Shown here in pieces: positions 23,815 through 36,334 of a stretch of 64,000 nt of DNA. A program made the translations under genes and the position numbers. The stretch spans positions 4,376,889 through 4,440,888 of the forward strand of contig NC_057867.1 of assembly GCF_019393635.1 (NCBI RefSeq). Reading direction: 5' to 3'. How positions within the stretch are numbered: position 1 is the stretch's first letter; each line of letters starts with the position of its first letter. This DNA is from Dromiciops gliroides. Lineage: Eukaryota > Chordata > Mammalia > Microbiotheria > Microbiotheriidae. The notes under the pieces are model-generated. The model was not told the origin of the DNA, did not search any database, and worked only from the letters and a program-made list of their open reading frames with translations.

Positions 23815-24085
23815 TGACACTCTCCCTGCTCTCCCTCTCTCCCTCTCCTCCTCCCTCCCTCCTTCCTTCTTTCTCCTTCAATCTCTCTCTCCCTCCCTCT
23901 CCTTTTTTTCTCTGTGCTCATTCTCCCTCTTTTTCTCACCCCTCCCTTCCTCAATCTCCTCTCTTCTTCCCTCCTTTCTTCCCTCTTTTAGTCCTTTCCC
24001 TCCATTTCCCTCTTTTCCTTCCTTCTTTCTTTCCCTCTCTCTCCCTTTCCCTCCCTCCCTCCCTGTCTTTACACACACACACACA
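23815..24085. repeat. CT-rich pyrimidine tract ending in (CA)n
   Basis: About 250 bp of near-pure plus-strand pyrimidines (CTCC, TTCC, TCCC units) are followed by a short ACAC run at 24072-24085. ORFs over it on both strands are low-complexity artefacts. Confidence 0.92.
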
Positions 24086-25014
24086 AGCAAGGGAATGGAG
24101 AGTGAGCACTCTCACCCAAGGAGAAGCCAAGAGGCCTACAGTCCCTTCTAAATGATGCACAGGAATGTGGAGTGAGAGGTAATCACAGGAATTGACAGGA
24201 AAATGACATTGTAAAACGGCACAAGGAAAAGAAGAGAGGGAGAGAGACAGACAGACAGACAAGGCTTGGTGAATGTTAGTTATCGAGGAGGAGAAAAGCT
24301 GAAATCCTGTCTCTCCATTGGCTAAGGGGAGAAGGCAAGTGAAGGCTGAGCCAGGGACAAGACTAGCTCAACACAGCTGGCCTTGGGCCGAAGACCTGGC
24401 CCTTGTGCCTCTGCTCAGGCTGGGCTCCTTGCCCACAATGCCTTTCTCTAGTGTTTTAGTTCTTCATTTTGGTTTCTCTCCCCAGTACAGGGCCTGACAC
24501 TCAGTAGGTGTTTAATAAATGCTTGTTTGACTCTAGGTTGACCCTCTCCCCCAACACACACCTCATCTTATACTGAAGCTAGAGGAGCTCAAAGATTTCC
24601 CCAAGGTCACCAAGGTAGCCACTAGCAAAGTCAGCATTTGAACCCTGCTCCTCTGACTCTGAGACTGGACTCTGCACTTCCCCACTGGGCTGCAGTTTTC
24701 AGCCCATGAGAAAGCAGCCAGGCTGCATGCAAAGCAGGACCATTGGACTCAAAGATAAAGGCCTTCTTGTGCATAAGGTAGCTAATTACTGGCCTCACTT
24801 GCACACCTTCCTCCCTTTGTCCCCTTGCCCTCTTCTGCAAAGGCTCAGCCCAGATGTCTGTCACCTCTGTCACAGGAGCCTGCCTGCTCCACCCCTGTGA
24901 CAGCACCTTCTGCCTCTCCCCAGTACTTTCTATAGACTTGAAATGAATTTATCTGTGTACATGTAGCTTCTCAATCAAGTGGAAGCTCATAGAGGACAGG
25001 GAAGTACTTGGGAT

Positions 25015-25195
25015 GACCTACCATTTGTTTGCATGTCATCTCCCCCTTAGATGATGAACTTATCGAGGGCAAAGAATGGTTTGGCCTCTCTTTATATCCC
25101 CAGTGCCTAGAATACAGTAGGAGCTTAATCAATGCTTGTTGGCTTCATTTTGGTCTCTGTCTCCCTGGTGCTTGGCACATTAATGCTTATTAAAT
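25015..25195 (+). mobile_element. Two L2 LINE 3' ends
   Basis: First terminus: 'tgatgaacttatcgagggca', 'cccagtgcctagaatacagt', 'taatcaatgcttgttggctt'. A second, shorter terminus: 'tggtgcttggcacattaatg', 'cttattaaatgaat'. A similar terminus lies at 24480-24530. Confidence 0.7.
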
Positions 25196-25849
25196 GAATC
25201 CAGAAGAGGGTACAGTTTCTAAACAGGGATGGCAGAGTGTTTGGCCATTTTGTCTAGTCCTACCACCCAACATGCCAGTGCTGGGGAAGAAAAGTTGAAT
25301 AGATATATAGTCATGGCACCAAGGAATGATGGGGATCCCACCATTGGAGAGCATGGGCTTTTTCCATGGCTGTTGAACTTTGGAAAGATTGGCCAGCAAA
25401 GGGTGTGTGTCCATGAGGGGTCAGAGACCAAAGGGCAAGGCAGCTTGCCCTGCATATCACTGGCGAATTAGAGGAGGAAGGATGGCGTCATGTGGGCCAG
25501 CTCCAAGAAGGAGTCAAGAAGCATAATCCGTGGTCAGACAGTGAAAGGCCTTTAGTGTCATAGGCCCCTGTGAGCTTCAAGTCCGTAGTGTTCTGACCAA
25601 GAGCTGAGCTTAGGCAAGGAGAACTAGTTGGGTCCAGAGGATTCCAGCTGGAAGGGACCGTATAGATCATCTGGACCAACCTCTTCATACCAAAGAAGAA
25701 TTGGAGGCGGGTGAGGGTGGAGGCTGGGACATAGATAGGATAAATGACACATGGGGTAAATTAAGTCTGAAGGGCCAACTGAGGAGTGACCCAGAAGGCA
25801 CCAGGAGGAGGAGGCCAGATTTAAGCTAGGCTGGCCTCAGAGAAAGAGT

Positions 25850-26115
25850 AAGACTAGAACAAGTGGAAGGGGAAAGGGAGGCAGGGAGACCCATTCCACG
25901 AAGGGAGACTAGCATGACAGAAGACTGGAAAGGGCCTGACTTCAGGGCCACAGGACGGGCCTAGAATGCCAGGCTGAGGAGTTTGGGATTTCTCTTGTTG
26001 GCATTGGAGAATTGGTGAAGTTTCTTGGGGAGGGCAAAGCTGCGCTAAAAGCAGTGTTTTAGGAAGATTAATCTGGCAGCTGCTACAGGAAAGATTGGGC
26101 AGGGAATCTGTGGAT
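25850..26115 (+). repeat. Old interspersed repeat, 3' part
   Basis: The 3' part of the repeat family is seen: 'tggaaagggcctgacttcag', 'tagaatgccaggctgaggag', 'ttttaggaagattaatctgg' and 'cagctgctacaggaaagatt'. It is diverged. The overlapping minus-strand ORF (25854-26498) has no domain that I recognise. Confidence 0.55.
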
Positions 26116-26489
26116 GTGTCACCACAAAGGCGTTGGGCCAGCTCCTTCTGGCGGGTGAGGGATGATGTCCTGGGAAGGGGAGGGCTTGCAAGTGGGGTCA
26201 GGCGGCAGCTTAGGGGGATGGAGGCAGGGAGGACACTGGCTTCCTCTGATTGCTGAAAGCGGCTCTTCTCCTTTCTTGGGACTAGGCACATAAGAGGGTG
26301 GGCACAAAGCATCCAAAAGAGGGACTGGGCAGGGGCCTGTGCCAGGCCCCACTGGGAGGACTCTGGGAGAAGGGCAGGGAAGGGAGGAAGGTCACAGGAA
26401 AATGGCAAAGGAGGGAATGCTTGTCTGTGGTACCTTCTCACTTCACTTTCTATACTTTCCTTCCTCTGCTGCCCCCTCCTCAGCACCTG

Positions 26490-26957
26490 TTCATTCATTC
26501 ATCCTTCCGTCCATCCACCCATCCATCCATCCATCCATCCATCCATCCATCCATCCTTCCTTCCATCTGTTCTTCCTCCCTTCCTTCCTTCTTTCCTTCT
26601 TTCCTTCCATCCATATCCATCTATCCATCCATCCTTCCTTTCATTCTTCCTTCCTTCCAGCTGTTCTTCCTTCCTTCTTCCTTCCTTCCATCCATATCCA
26701 TCCTTCCATTCATCCATACTTCCTTTCATCCATCCATCCATCCATCCTTCCTTTCATTCTTTCTTCCTTCCTTCCATCCATATCCATCCTTCCTTCCTTC
26801 TATCCATCCATCCATCCATCCATCCATCCATCCATCCATCCATCCATCCATCCTTCCTTCCTTCCTTTCATCCATTCATCTATCCATCTATCCATCCATC
26901 CTTCCATCCTTCCTTCCTTCCATTCTTCCTTCCTTCCTTCCATCTGTTCTTTCTTTC
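26490..26957. repeat. Long (CATC)n/(CTTC)n tetranucleotide array
   Basis: About 470 bp of alternating CATC, CTTC and CATT units, including a nearly pure CATC block at about 26,800-26,850. Larger blocks with the pattern 'ccatatccatcc' recur at about 26,600, 26,690 and 26,780, so a higher-order unit of about 90 bp is overlaid on the 4-bp unit. The Ser/Pro/Ile-rich ORFs across it are repeat artefacts. Confidence 0.97.
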
Positions 26958-26959
26958 CA

Positions 26960-27330
26960 CTAGGGCACAGAGACCAAAATGGAACAGTCCCTACCCTTGA
27001 GAAGCTGATACTCCACAGAACTGCAAGTAAAAGAGGGGAGATATCAAATCTCTGTAGAATAAGGGGGCTGTGGTGGGGATGAGGAGAGCTAACAGGTCAG
27101 GTCAGGCCTCAGCATCCCCGGCAGGAGGGACAGTCTAGGCAAAGGCACAGCGGTGGGAGATGGGGCGAGGAATGTCATTCACAGGGAACTGCTGGAACAT
27201 CACGTGAATGATGGGGAGTAATGTTTCTCCAGCCTGGGAAGGATTTTAAATGCCAGAGGACTTTGCAGTTTGACCCTGGAGACAAAAAGGAGCTAGCCAT
27301 TGAAGTTTCTTGAGCTGGAGAGGACCCCGC
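26960..27330 (+). repeat. Old interspersed repeat fragment
   Basis: It is collinear with the copies at 19970 and 45640: 'gggcacagagaccaaaatgg', 'cagtccctacccttgagaag', 'gtctaggcaaaggcacagcg', 'ttttaaatgccagaggactt' and 'agctagccattgaagtttct'. The tetranucleotide array lies at its 5' edge. Confidence 0.6.
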
Positions 27331-27461
27331 CCCCTTTCTCTCAGTTTCCCCGGAAGTGTTCCCTCCCAGCCCCTCCCACTCACTGAGTGGTTCCTGGTTT
27401 GCCAGTTGTTGTCCAAGGTGGGCCTGGATCCTCCTTCATGCCAAAGTCTGAGGAAAGGCAC

Positions 27462-27560
27462 TTTATTTATTTATTTATTTATTTAAAGTTGTGAGTTCCA
27501 AATTCTATCCCTCTCTCATTACCTCCCTCCCCTCCCCCCCAAGGTTATACATGCGCAATT
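27462..27560 (-). mobile_element. Short L1 3'-end insertion
   Basis: A TTTA-rich left end (the tail in antisense) is followed by L1-like 3' terminal sequence ('aaagttgtgagttccaaatt', 'ctccctcccctcccc'). An 11-bp target AGGAAAGGCAC is repeated at 27451-27461 and 27561-27571, marking a severely 5'-truncated L1 insertion. Confidence 0.75.
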
Positions 27561-28997
27561 AGGAAAGGCACGTGAGCAGGGGTCTTGCCTTTGGGGAGCA
27601 GCCCCAAGCCTCGGGCTAACTTCACTACATCATCTGGGGCTCCCAAAGAATACCCCTTTGCCCACACCTTTCCATTGACTGTGGCACTGGCTGGTGCCAG
27701 GTCCATCCAAGGCCCTGATTCAATCCTCACTGATTGAGGTGTACAGTGGGAGGAGAAGTGACCACAGCAGGGAGGAGACAAGCCCAGAGCCATTAGCCTC
27801 TGCTGGCTGTCAACAGACCAGGAAGGAGGCAGAAGCTAGGCCCTGTCACCATGGCGACCTGCCAACAGGAACCCTGGGAGAAGTGCGTGGGTCTCCCGGC
27901 CCTTCTCCTGACCAATTTCCCTCATTGAGGAGACTTGGGGGAAGAAGATGGGCTGATTCCTCCTGTGCAGGAAGGCAAGGCTGGGGTGTGGGGCTAAGGC
28001 CTCCCTACTCACCACCTCTCCCCCCAGCCCTGTGTGCTGCTTCCCAGTCCCAGGAGGTCTTCCCTTGGGGGCTACCTGAGTCACTGTGGGGGATGAGTTT
28101 CCATGGCTGGATCATTGTCTTTTCCTGTGGCTGCTGCCTCAGCGGTTTGCTCTCCTACATTCTGCTGCTAAGGCTCTGAGGGGTGCCTTCAACCCTTCTT
28201 CTCCTCCTCAGGGTCCTTATCCCAGGTTCTCCTAGCTGTCCCAGCCTCCCTTGGGACCCCATCCCTGAGACACTTCTAACCCAAGAGGGCCCTCACTGTG
28301 GAAGCTGGCAGAGGCATCCAGGGCTTGAGAGGTGGGTGTGGTGAGGGGAAGAGTTGGGGTATGCAGGGCTTTGGCCCTCTGATGGTCCCAGACTAAGGAT
28401 CCTTTAGCCAGCAAGCAGCATTCTGGGTGGGGCCACCCCTTGTAGGGCAGCTTGGCTGATGGCCACTTGTGAAGAGGGTTTGGGGCTTTCCAGCCAGGCC
28501 AGGACCAAGCTGTTTGCAGCTGGTCCCAGCTAGACTCACAGCAGATCAATTTTGATCCTTGGGGGGAGACACTTAGGGCCTGTAGCTCTGACTCAGAAGA
28601 GACTTAATATCACCTGCTACAGTGTGTGCCTTCACCTCTCCAGCCAGTAAGTTCACAAGGGATTGGCTTAGAAAATGGGCAGCACTTCTACCCCTGCCCT
28701 GACCCACAGCCTCTGGTGCCCAGGCCTTAAATCTGTCACCTAACTGCACTCCAAAGGCTGCTTCTAGGACCCAATGGGCACCCAGAGGATTGGTCATGTG
28801 ACAGACCCCCCAGCCCCACCAGAAAATCCTAGAGAATCCCAACCCTAAGAGTTGGGAGGGACCTCAGAGTCCTCTACTCCAGCTTGTAGCTGGCTAGAAA
28901 TCTTCTTTAAAACATCACTCCCAAGGGGATATCTGGCCTCTACTTGGAGACCTTCGGAGATGGGAATTTCAGTCCCTTGTCATCTATTTTCATCTAG

Positions 28998-29215
28998 GTG
29001 GTGTTCAGCCTGGAGTCAGGAGTAACTGAGTTCAAATCTGACCTCAGACACTAGTTGTGTGACCTTGGGCAAGTCACCTCTGTTTGCCTCAGTTTCCTCC
29101 ACTATAAAATGGGGATAACATAGCCCCTACTTTGCAGGGTTGTGAGACTCAAATGAGACCATGTTTGGAAAGGTGCTCAGCACATAGTAGGGACCATGTG
29201 ATGTTTATTCCTATC
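28998..29215 (+). mobile_element. MIR/CORE-SINE, nearly full length
   Basis: The order is 'ggtgttcagcctggagtcag', 'tgagttcaaatctgacctca', 'tagttgtgtgaccttgggca', 'cagtttcctccactataaaa', 'tgcagggttgtgagactcaa', 'aaggtgctcagcacatagta'. The head also resembles the WSINE-like elements. Confidence 0.85.
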
Positions 29216-29309
29216 TATCGAGTATACTAAGCACACGGACACCTCACTAGACTAGTGGCTACTGTAGGGCAGCTGACCGTCTTCCCAGTTACTCAGGCTC
29301 ACCACTTAG

Positions 29310-29975
29310 GTGTCATCTTCAGCGCCTTACTCTCTCACACTTCCCCCAGTATGCCATCTATTGCCAAGGGCAATCTATTGGAATAGGCCCAAGTCTCTCC
29401 ATTTTGCTTCCTGAAGGACAGCTCTGACTCAGGACAGCTCTGACTCGATCACTCCCATCCATTCAGAGAAACTCCAGTGGCTCCTTATTGCCTTCCAGGA
29501 TCCTCTAAATAACGCCCTCGATTTGCCTTCTAACATCCTTCAGCACCTGCCTCCTCTTCCCTTCCCAGTCTTCCTGGCCACAGACTCTGCAATTCTGTGG
29601 CACCAGCTTCCTCCTCCTGTTGTTGTTGTTGAGTCATTTGTCAGTCAGTCATGTTCAACTCTTCATGACCCCATTTAGGGGTTTCTTGGTAAGGATCCTG
29701 TCCTCTTTTCTCTTTCTCAAATAAGACTCTCCATCTCCTAAATCCGGGTATTTGTACTGGCTGGAATTCTCTCCCTCTTCATTTCTTCCTTCAAGTACCA
29801 GATAAAATCCCATCTTCTACAAGAAGCTTTGCCCAATCCCCCTTAATGCTAGTGACTCCCTTGGTTTATATCCCATTTATCCTGCCTATGGCTTGCTTGT
29901 CCCTCTCACTAGATAGTAACCCCAACACTCAGGGCAATATGTAGTAGGTGCTTGATAAATGCTTGTTGGCTGTCT
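29310..29975 (+). mobile_element. L2 LINE 3' region split by a CORE-SINE fragment
   Basis: L2 pieces: 'tctatcgccaagggcaatct'-like sequence near 29350, 'ctccttattgccttccagga', 'cagcacctgcctcctcttcc', then 'ctggaattctctccctcttc' and the terminus 'agtaggtgcttgataaatgc' near 29940. At 29,619-29,697 it is interrupted by an antisense CORE-SINE 3' end ('ttgttgttgttgagtcattt', 'catgaccccatttagg'). Confidence 0.75.
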
Positions 29976-30179
29976 ACTGACTGATGCAGTCCCACTGGTT
30001 CAGAACCAGGGCGCTTTACCCCAACTCCAGCAGAGACTGCCTCCACTTCACCCTGACCTACCGCCGAGCCCCCTCACTGGTCTGCGATCAGAGCCTCAGA
30101 AGAATCTGCTGGTGCTGAAGGCTCTGAGGCCGGCTGGAAGAACTGTTTGTTCCTGGCTGGGTCCAGACCGTGCGCTGAG

Positions 30180-30335
30180 CTGTTCGGCCTGATCAGCAGG
30201 TGATCGCAATTGCCCTCTTTTGCGGAAAAATAGTCTCACTCTGTTCTTCTTATGTGCATTAGGCCGATCTGGGGTTTTTTTAATGGCATTATTTGGGAGT
30301 GAGTGAACAGGTTTATCTGGAGCTTGTGGGAGTCA
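30180..30335. promoter_or_regulatory. Candidate conserved non-coding element
   Basis: A unique stretch with 'ggtgatcgcaattgccctct', 'cttatgtgcattaggccgat' and 'tttttttaatggcattattt'. It is flanked by a short open frame (29959-30192) that has no family I recognise. It matches no repeat in the window. Confidence 0.3.
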
Positions 30336-31271
30336 CAACCTCTCCTCCCCCATCTTGGCTCTGCCCTCTCCTGATGCAGTCCCGTAAGAATATCACCTAG
30401 TTAGTCCCTTAGGACTGCCCAGAAAGTTGGAGTTGCCATGTTGTCTTGTCACCCTGTTGACTCAGACTGAATCAAACTCTTACCTGAAGTGCTGCTGAGC
30501 ACTCCTGAGCTGCCCCCTTCCTGTAGTTCTCCTGTAATCGATCTGTGGATGTTAGTCTTGGCTGTTCTGTTGATTCAGATGACATTTTCCCTTCTGCCAT
30601 TCAGCCCATCATCCCCCTCCTCTCCAGAGCTTCTTGGATGCTGATTCCTTTCAGAAGACAATGACTCTTAGCTGCCCCGATCTACTTGCAGCCAATGGGG
30701 GCGTGGGCTGCAATTGAGTATTGGGAATGGGTCCCTTACCATGTCATTCTGTGTTACCCTGGCAGTGGACCTCTAGAAAGGCAACACAAGCCAGAGTCAT
30801 GGGGAGACCTTCTTTGGATCCCACTTTTGATGCTTACTCGCTTATAGGGCCCTGGGCTAATTACTCCAGCCTCATCTGGATTCCACGGAGTAGCTACATT
30901 TCCAGGGCTTTGCCAACCTTCAAGTGAAACTCTAGCAGCACAGCAGAGTGGTTCAGTCCTACATGGGGGCCCTGGCAGGAACTGGACTCAGTCATTCCAA
31001 TATAACATGCGAGTGGCAGCGTGTGCATGTATACACACACGTGTGGATGGAGAGAATGAACTACACGGCATTGGCTATTCCTGCTTTAGACTCTATCTGG
31101 AATATGGGATAACAGGCCCAATGAAATAGTCTGATCAAAGCAGGGGTTATCACTGTCCTGTGCTGAAGCTAATGGGTCCCTTCTCACAATCATGGGTTTA
31201 AATGCATAAAATAAGATTATGAGATTACATGTGGGTATCCAATCATATTGAAATAGTTATCTATTTCGGTC

Positions 31272-31398
31272 GTCTATCTATCCATCTGTCTGTCTATCCA
31301 TCTATCATCTATCTATCTATCTATGTATCCATCCATCCATCCATCCATCCATCCATCCATCCATCCATCCATCCACCTACCTATTGATCTGTCTATCT
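31272..31398. repeat. (ATCT)n/(ATCC)n tetranucleotide array
   Basis: A run of CTAT units changes into a pure CATC block at about 31,327-31,374, then ends in diverged CTAT units. Confidence 0.95.
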
Positions 31399-32699
31399 TT
31401 TTCCAAAATCACAGATATGCGGGTGAGAAGCCCCTGATTTAAGGGAATGTCTGTCCTGGAGCTAAGGTGACAAATGACCTTCTGTCAGGGGGAGGCATCA
31501 GGGCTGCAGCTGCACCAGTGTGCCAGTAAAGGGGTACCTTCTGAGGCTCTTTTTGGGAGTCAGGGCAGAGGAAGGGAGGGAGGGAGGGAGAGGCAGAAGG
31601 ACTGCTCTCTCTGAAAGGTATTGTGTAATTTGTCAAAGTTCTTCCATGCCTCCTCCTGCTGCAACCAATTAAGGAAAGTGGATTGTGGCCTTGGCCCTGC
31701 TCCCCAGAAGCAGTGCTGGAAGGATGGGGACTCATCCCACAGGCAGTGTTTACTTCCTTCCCTATGCTATTGTCACATGGCTAACCCTCTATTGACCAGG
31801 CCTGCCTGCTCAGCTGGGTGCACATTTCCCTCCTCTGCCCACTTGTGCCCACCTAGCTATCCTTGGGCTGTCTGTGAGCCAAAGCTAGTCTTCTCTTCAG
31901 CCAGCGAGCTCTCCTCCTGTCTTTTCTGGAGTCTTCTGGGCCTGGAACTTTCCAGCCTTAAGCCCTGCAGAGTCCATGCTGATTGAGGTCTCTCAGAGGA
32001 ACCAAAGCAATCAGAGCAGCCTGATCTTGATTCAGGGGCTTGAGGGAGGGGCCAGGGTGGGGATGATGCCTGAGGCTCATGAGACATTCCTGCTTGAAGC
32101 CTAGTGCTGCTTTAGGACCCTCCCTTCTGTACCCCCTCCCCCAGCCTGCCCTTTAACTTGCCAAAAAGAAAAAGGGGAGGTCAGTTGCTCGAAGACGCCA
32201 CCGGCAGCAGTGAGCCTCAAAGCTGAAGTCCCAAGTGGCCCAGAGTGGCACGAGGCCAGCGGCTTTGGTCCTGCTGTCAGAGACCCTGGAAGCCTGCTCA
32301 CTCGCACCCAAAGCCGAGCGGGAAGAGCACTGAACTGGGCCTCAGATGAGGCCAGGGCCTCAAGCCCCACTCGCCCGACCTATTTCACATGAACTAAGCC
32401 ATACCAGGGCTCTCTGGCATTCAGCCCATGTGGGGTCTGGAGCAGCTCCCACCCCCATTTGGGGCTTTTATTCCTTCCTCTGTACAGTGAGGGGTTGTCC
32501 AGATTGCTACCTGACCTCTGAGTTCTCTCTGAACTCCAAGCACTGGTTAGGAGTTAGGGGAGCTGGGTTACAATTCTGCAGCTGTGACTGAGGAGCTTGG
32601 CCAGGATGGGCTCTGGAGGCCCCGATCCCAAGCTCCAGAATGATAAAATCTGGCCAGTTTCCAGGAGCAAAGGAGCTAAGAAGGGGATGGTGGCGGCAG

Positions 32700-32890
32700 G
32701 AAGGGCAAGATTCACTTACTCTCTTGTTGAAGTTAATAGACACCTTCCTAAATGAACTGTAAATAATTGAGTATACAGTTACATGTATGGTCATTTTTTA
32801 TCCCTGTTTGTGGATTTCAGCGTTCACTCTTCTCGATGCTTGCTTGGAGGATCAATTTTTGGAAGCAATTAAATAAATAAATGAGAGCCA
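32700..32890. promoter_or_regulatory. Candidate conserved non-coding element
   Basis: A unique AT-rich stretch with 'gttgaagttaatagacacct', 'aactgtaaataattgagtat' and 'ggaagcaattaaataaataa'. No repeat family explains it. Confidence 0.35.
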
Positions 32891-34931
32891 TCATTTCTCT
32901 TCCTCCCTTCAAGGCCTTCTGATGCTCCTTTGTGTTGAGACCCTGGTGGCTTGGCTAGCCCAGTCCCCACCCCTCACCCAACATCATGCAAATGGATTCT
33001 GGCTGTCTGTGCTCGCTTCGCTGGTATAGCTGGAGAATGTAGCAAAAAGCTCAAAGATGGGGGGGGGGAGAGAAGATAGAGGAAGCAAAAGGGGCCCTAG
33101 GAAGGAGGCGGCCATCCTTCTTGGGGACCTTAAGTTCCCACATGTGGAGGAAACTCTCTGGAACTTTGGGGTTCTTGGCACATACTGTGGATTTGCCAAG
33201 AAAGGCTTGGCAAGCAGCCCACCTGGGGCTGTGATGAGCCCTGAGATCTCCCTTGTGTTATCATCCTTGGAGTGTCATTCATCAAGTCAAGCTGAGGCTT
33301 CAGCCCCCTGGCATGATCTCTTCCATTGTCCCTCCCACAAGGCAGTGGGGTATATGTATGTCATTCAGAGAGCAGGAGGTCTTGGATTCAATCCTACCTC
33401 AGCCCCTGATTGCTGTGCTGCTTAGAGAAGACCACTCAACTAGCTAGTGTTGGCCAGTGGAAGGAGCTCTGGCTTTGGAGTCGGAGGACCTGTGTTCAAA
33501 TCCTGAGTGACTTTAAGCAAAACCCTTCTCTCTGGCCTTCAGTTTCTTCCTCTGTTAAATGAGAGGATGACCTCTAAGGCCCTTCTGAGCCTCAGCCTAC
33601 TCGTCAGTAAAATGGGCATCATGGGTTATCACAAGAGAAGCACTCGTTGTGATCATTTGAGCGGCAGGCTGAAGATGAGTCAAGGCCAGGCCAGTGGTGA
33701 GGAGGGGCCTGCACTCTGCCTTGAGGTGGCAGGGGACTGAGGGGAGGGAGAATTCACAGCACTTGGGGAGTGATCAGTTGGGAGAAATGCATCATACTCT
33801 GAGCAAGAGGGCCCCAGAGGTTGGGCGAATGATGGTGCCCCTGACAGATCCCCTGCAGTCGGAAGGAGGAACAAAATGCGGGACCCAGGGGCCCAAAGCT
33901 CAGACCAAGAGAGACACCATTGGGAAGCAGCTGCAGAGAGGAAGAAGGCCAGGCCCTGGAAAATGAACAGGGTTGATAAAGGAGAGGAGTCCTGAGCCAG
34001 TACCCTCAGGGAGCAGCTGCAGAGAAGGTTGGAGCCAAGGAGGTTGGAGGAAAGTAAGAGCAGGGAGTGTTCAGCACGGGCTGAAGCTGCAGAGGCCACA
34101 AAGGGGCATCTGAGTCAAAGGGCATCCGTGGCCTGGGAGCCTGAGTGCCAGGGCTCAGTTAGGAAGGGAGTGCCTTAGGCACAGACAACTTGTTCAGGTC
34201 ATTTTGCAGTGTGGGTCAGTAGTTGTAAAGGGCAGAAGGGCCAAGACAAGGTCCTTTGCTGTAAGCTTGGACACCTGAGACAGTTATGGGTCTGACCATA
34301 GTGCATGGGCCTGGAGTAGATCTAGGAGGGAATGGGATCCAGGGTGCCTTTAAGATGGCACTCAGCCCAAGTGACCACAACAAGTGAGAGCCAGTGGGGG
34401 GATGGTGGCGAGAAATGTGGTCAAGAGGGCCCAGGGGTGAGAGAATCGACTAAGGTACCAGGCAGCTTCAGTTCTGCTGCCAGTGTTTGTCAATGTCAAG
34501 CCACCTACTGCTTGTTGATTTTCCTCTGGCCTCAGGTCCTGTGAAATGAACCTTCGCCCCCACTCCAAGCCCTCCTGGTTGTGCTCCTGTGCTTTCGACT
34601 CTCTGAATGTCAGCAGTATGCCTCAGCTGCAGCCTCACTCTAGAATACCCCTCCACCATGTGGGCCCCTTCTCCCCTTGACAAATTCATCCCAGAGTCTC
34701 TGTTTTGTGAAGAGGCCCATGCTGGCCAACCTCATTCCCTTCCCTGCAGAAAAATCATCCCTTCTGGTCCAGTGGATGAGTGCATGATAAATGTACATGG
34801 TGCTACCAACACATACACACTTTATGGAGATGGAAAGCCCTAAGTTTGGGAATTGAATTTGGATACTAACAAGAACCAGAATCATCAGTCAATTAACAAA
34901 CATTTACTAAATGCCTACAAAACACCACCAA

Positions 34932-35180
34932 GGGCAGCTGAGTAGCTGAGTGCCTGGCCTGGAATCAGGAAGACTCATTCTCCTGAATTCAAATCCAGCC
35001 TCAAGTACTTCTTAGCTGTATGACCTTAGGCAAGTCACTTCACCCTGTTTGCTTCAGTTTCTTCATGTGTAACATGAGCTGGAGAAGGAAATGGCAAACT
35101 ACTCCAGTATCTTTGTCAAGAAAACCCCAAATGGGGTCACCAAGAGTTAGTGATGACTGAAACGACTGAACACCAACAAG
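34932..35180 (+). mobile_element. Long marsupial CORE-SINE, full length
   Basis: It starts GGGCAGCTGAGTAGCTGAGT and runs through 'gaattcaaatccagcctcaa', 'ttagctgtatgaccttaggc', 'tttgcttcagtttcttcatg', 'gaaggaaatggcaaactact' and 'ccaaatggggtcaccaagag' to an ACTGAACACCAACAA tail. The head is shared with the shorter WSINE-like elements and the long 3' half is specific. Confidence 0.88.
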
Positions 35181-35565
35181 GATGATGACGACACAATGTG
35201 GCAGGCAGGCCCTGTTCTAAGCAGTGCCATTGACCTCTGTAGCCCCTGAGAAGATTCACATGTCTCCTTATGAATCTCCTGAGGAGTTTCCACATCCGAG
35301 GATTATAGGTTCAGAGCCAGGAGGGACTTTGGCAGCATCTAGTTGACCCCCCCCCTAATTTTCTAGCTGAGGAAACTGAGACCCAGAGAAGTTAATTGAC
35401 TTTCCCAAGAGCATATAGGTAAATAATTGATGTGGGATTCAAACCCAGGGCCTCTGACTCCTATTTGAGTGCTCAGAGTGCTCTGTACCAGGCTCTCTCA
35501 GTACAACTGAGCTGTGACTAGTTTAGGGCAAATAAGGCTTTGCTCTTTGCCCCAGGACACCAAAT

Positions 35566-35567
<2 letters not shown>

Positions 35568-35620
<53 letters not shown>

Positions 35621-35629
35621 AGTGTGTGG

Positions 35630-35664
<35 letters not shown>
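35568..35664. repeat. Composite (TG)n then (GA)n microsatellite
   Basis: About 25 TG units, a short spacer, then about 16 AG units. Overlapping ORFs with Val/Cys, Thr/His and Arg/Glu repeats are artefacts. Confidence 0.97.
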
Positions 35665-35667
<3 letters not shown>

Positions 35668-36334
35668 CAAGGTCTACTCCCACAGCCTAGGCTGGTTTTC
35701 CCCTGTTGTTTGTCCTTCATTCTTGAAGAGGATCATGACATCAGGGTGATGTCATGCCTTGCACTGAATTGGATTTAAGTGAGGGAGGGCTGTGCAAGGT
35801 CACCAGTCTCACTCTCTCCTCCAGAGCCATCTGGGCCCAGTGACAAGATAGACATCAGGATGACTGGAGATGGCCCCGGTGAGTTTTCCCCTAAAAGACA
35901 ATGAAACCATTTTCAAGATTTAATCCATTCAGGGAACTAAGGTTCAAACTGTCTACATAGCTTCCTGGTTGCCTGAGTATAAAAGCCCAGTGCAGTAGAC
36001 ATCAGGGTCTCCTCAGGCTTGACACATGCTACTGATGGGTGAACAAATGTAAAGGCAGGGCAGCTGCATCTGGTTGAATCAATGCTGTGCCCTTACTGAA
36101 TAGCTTTTCCATGTCCTCCTTTTGTTCAATGTTATATTGTCTCCAAGTGTTTCCGTTAGTTCTAATCCTAGCCCTACACATATGTACTACGATGCAACAT
36201 GACTGTTCATGGACGTCAGGCTTGTTTTCTCAAGCCACATGAGTACTAGCAGGTCAGGCTTCCAAATGGAGGCTACTCTATAAATGGAGGCTACTCTACC
36301 TCAGGATCCTGATGGGTTGGGAATGTCTTTCTTT

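Noticed and set aside
25854-26498. 214-codon minus-strand frame
   Set aside because: It lies across an old interspersed repeat read backwards and shows only Pro/Ser/Leu-rich composition.
26298-27082. Long Ser/Pro/Ile/His-rich open frames of 221 and 247 codons
   Set aside because: They are the two-frame translation of the CATC/CTTC array, which lacks stop codons. No sequence outside the repeat resembles a protein family.
27694-28179. 161-codon plus-strand frame with a hydrophobic C-terminus
   Set aside because: Composition is low-complexity and Pro/Ser/Gly-rich before the end, and no family is recognised. The hydrophobic tail alone is not enough.
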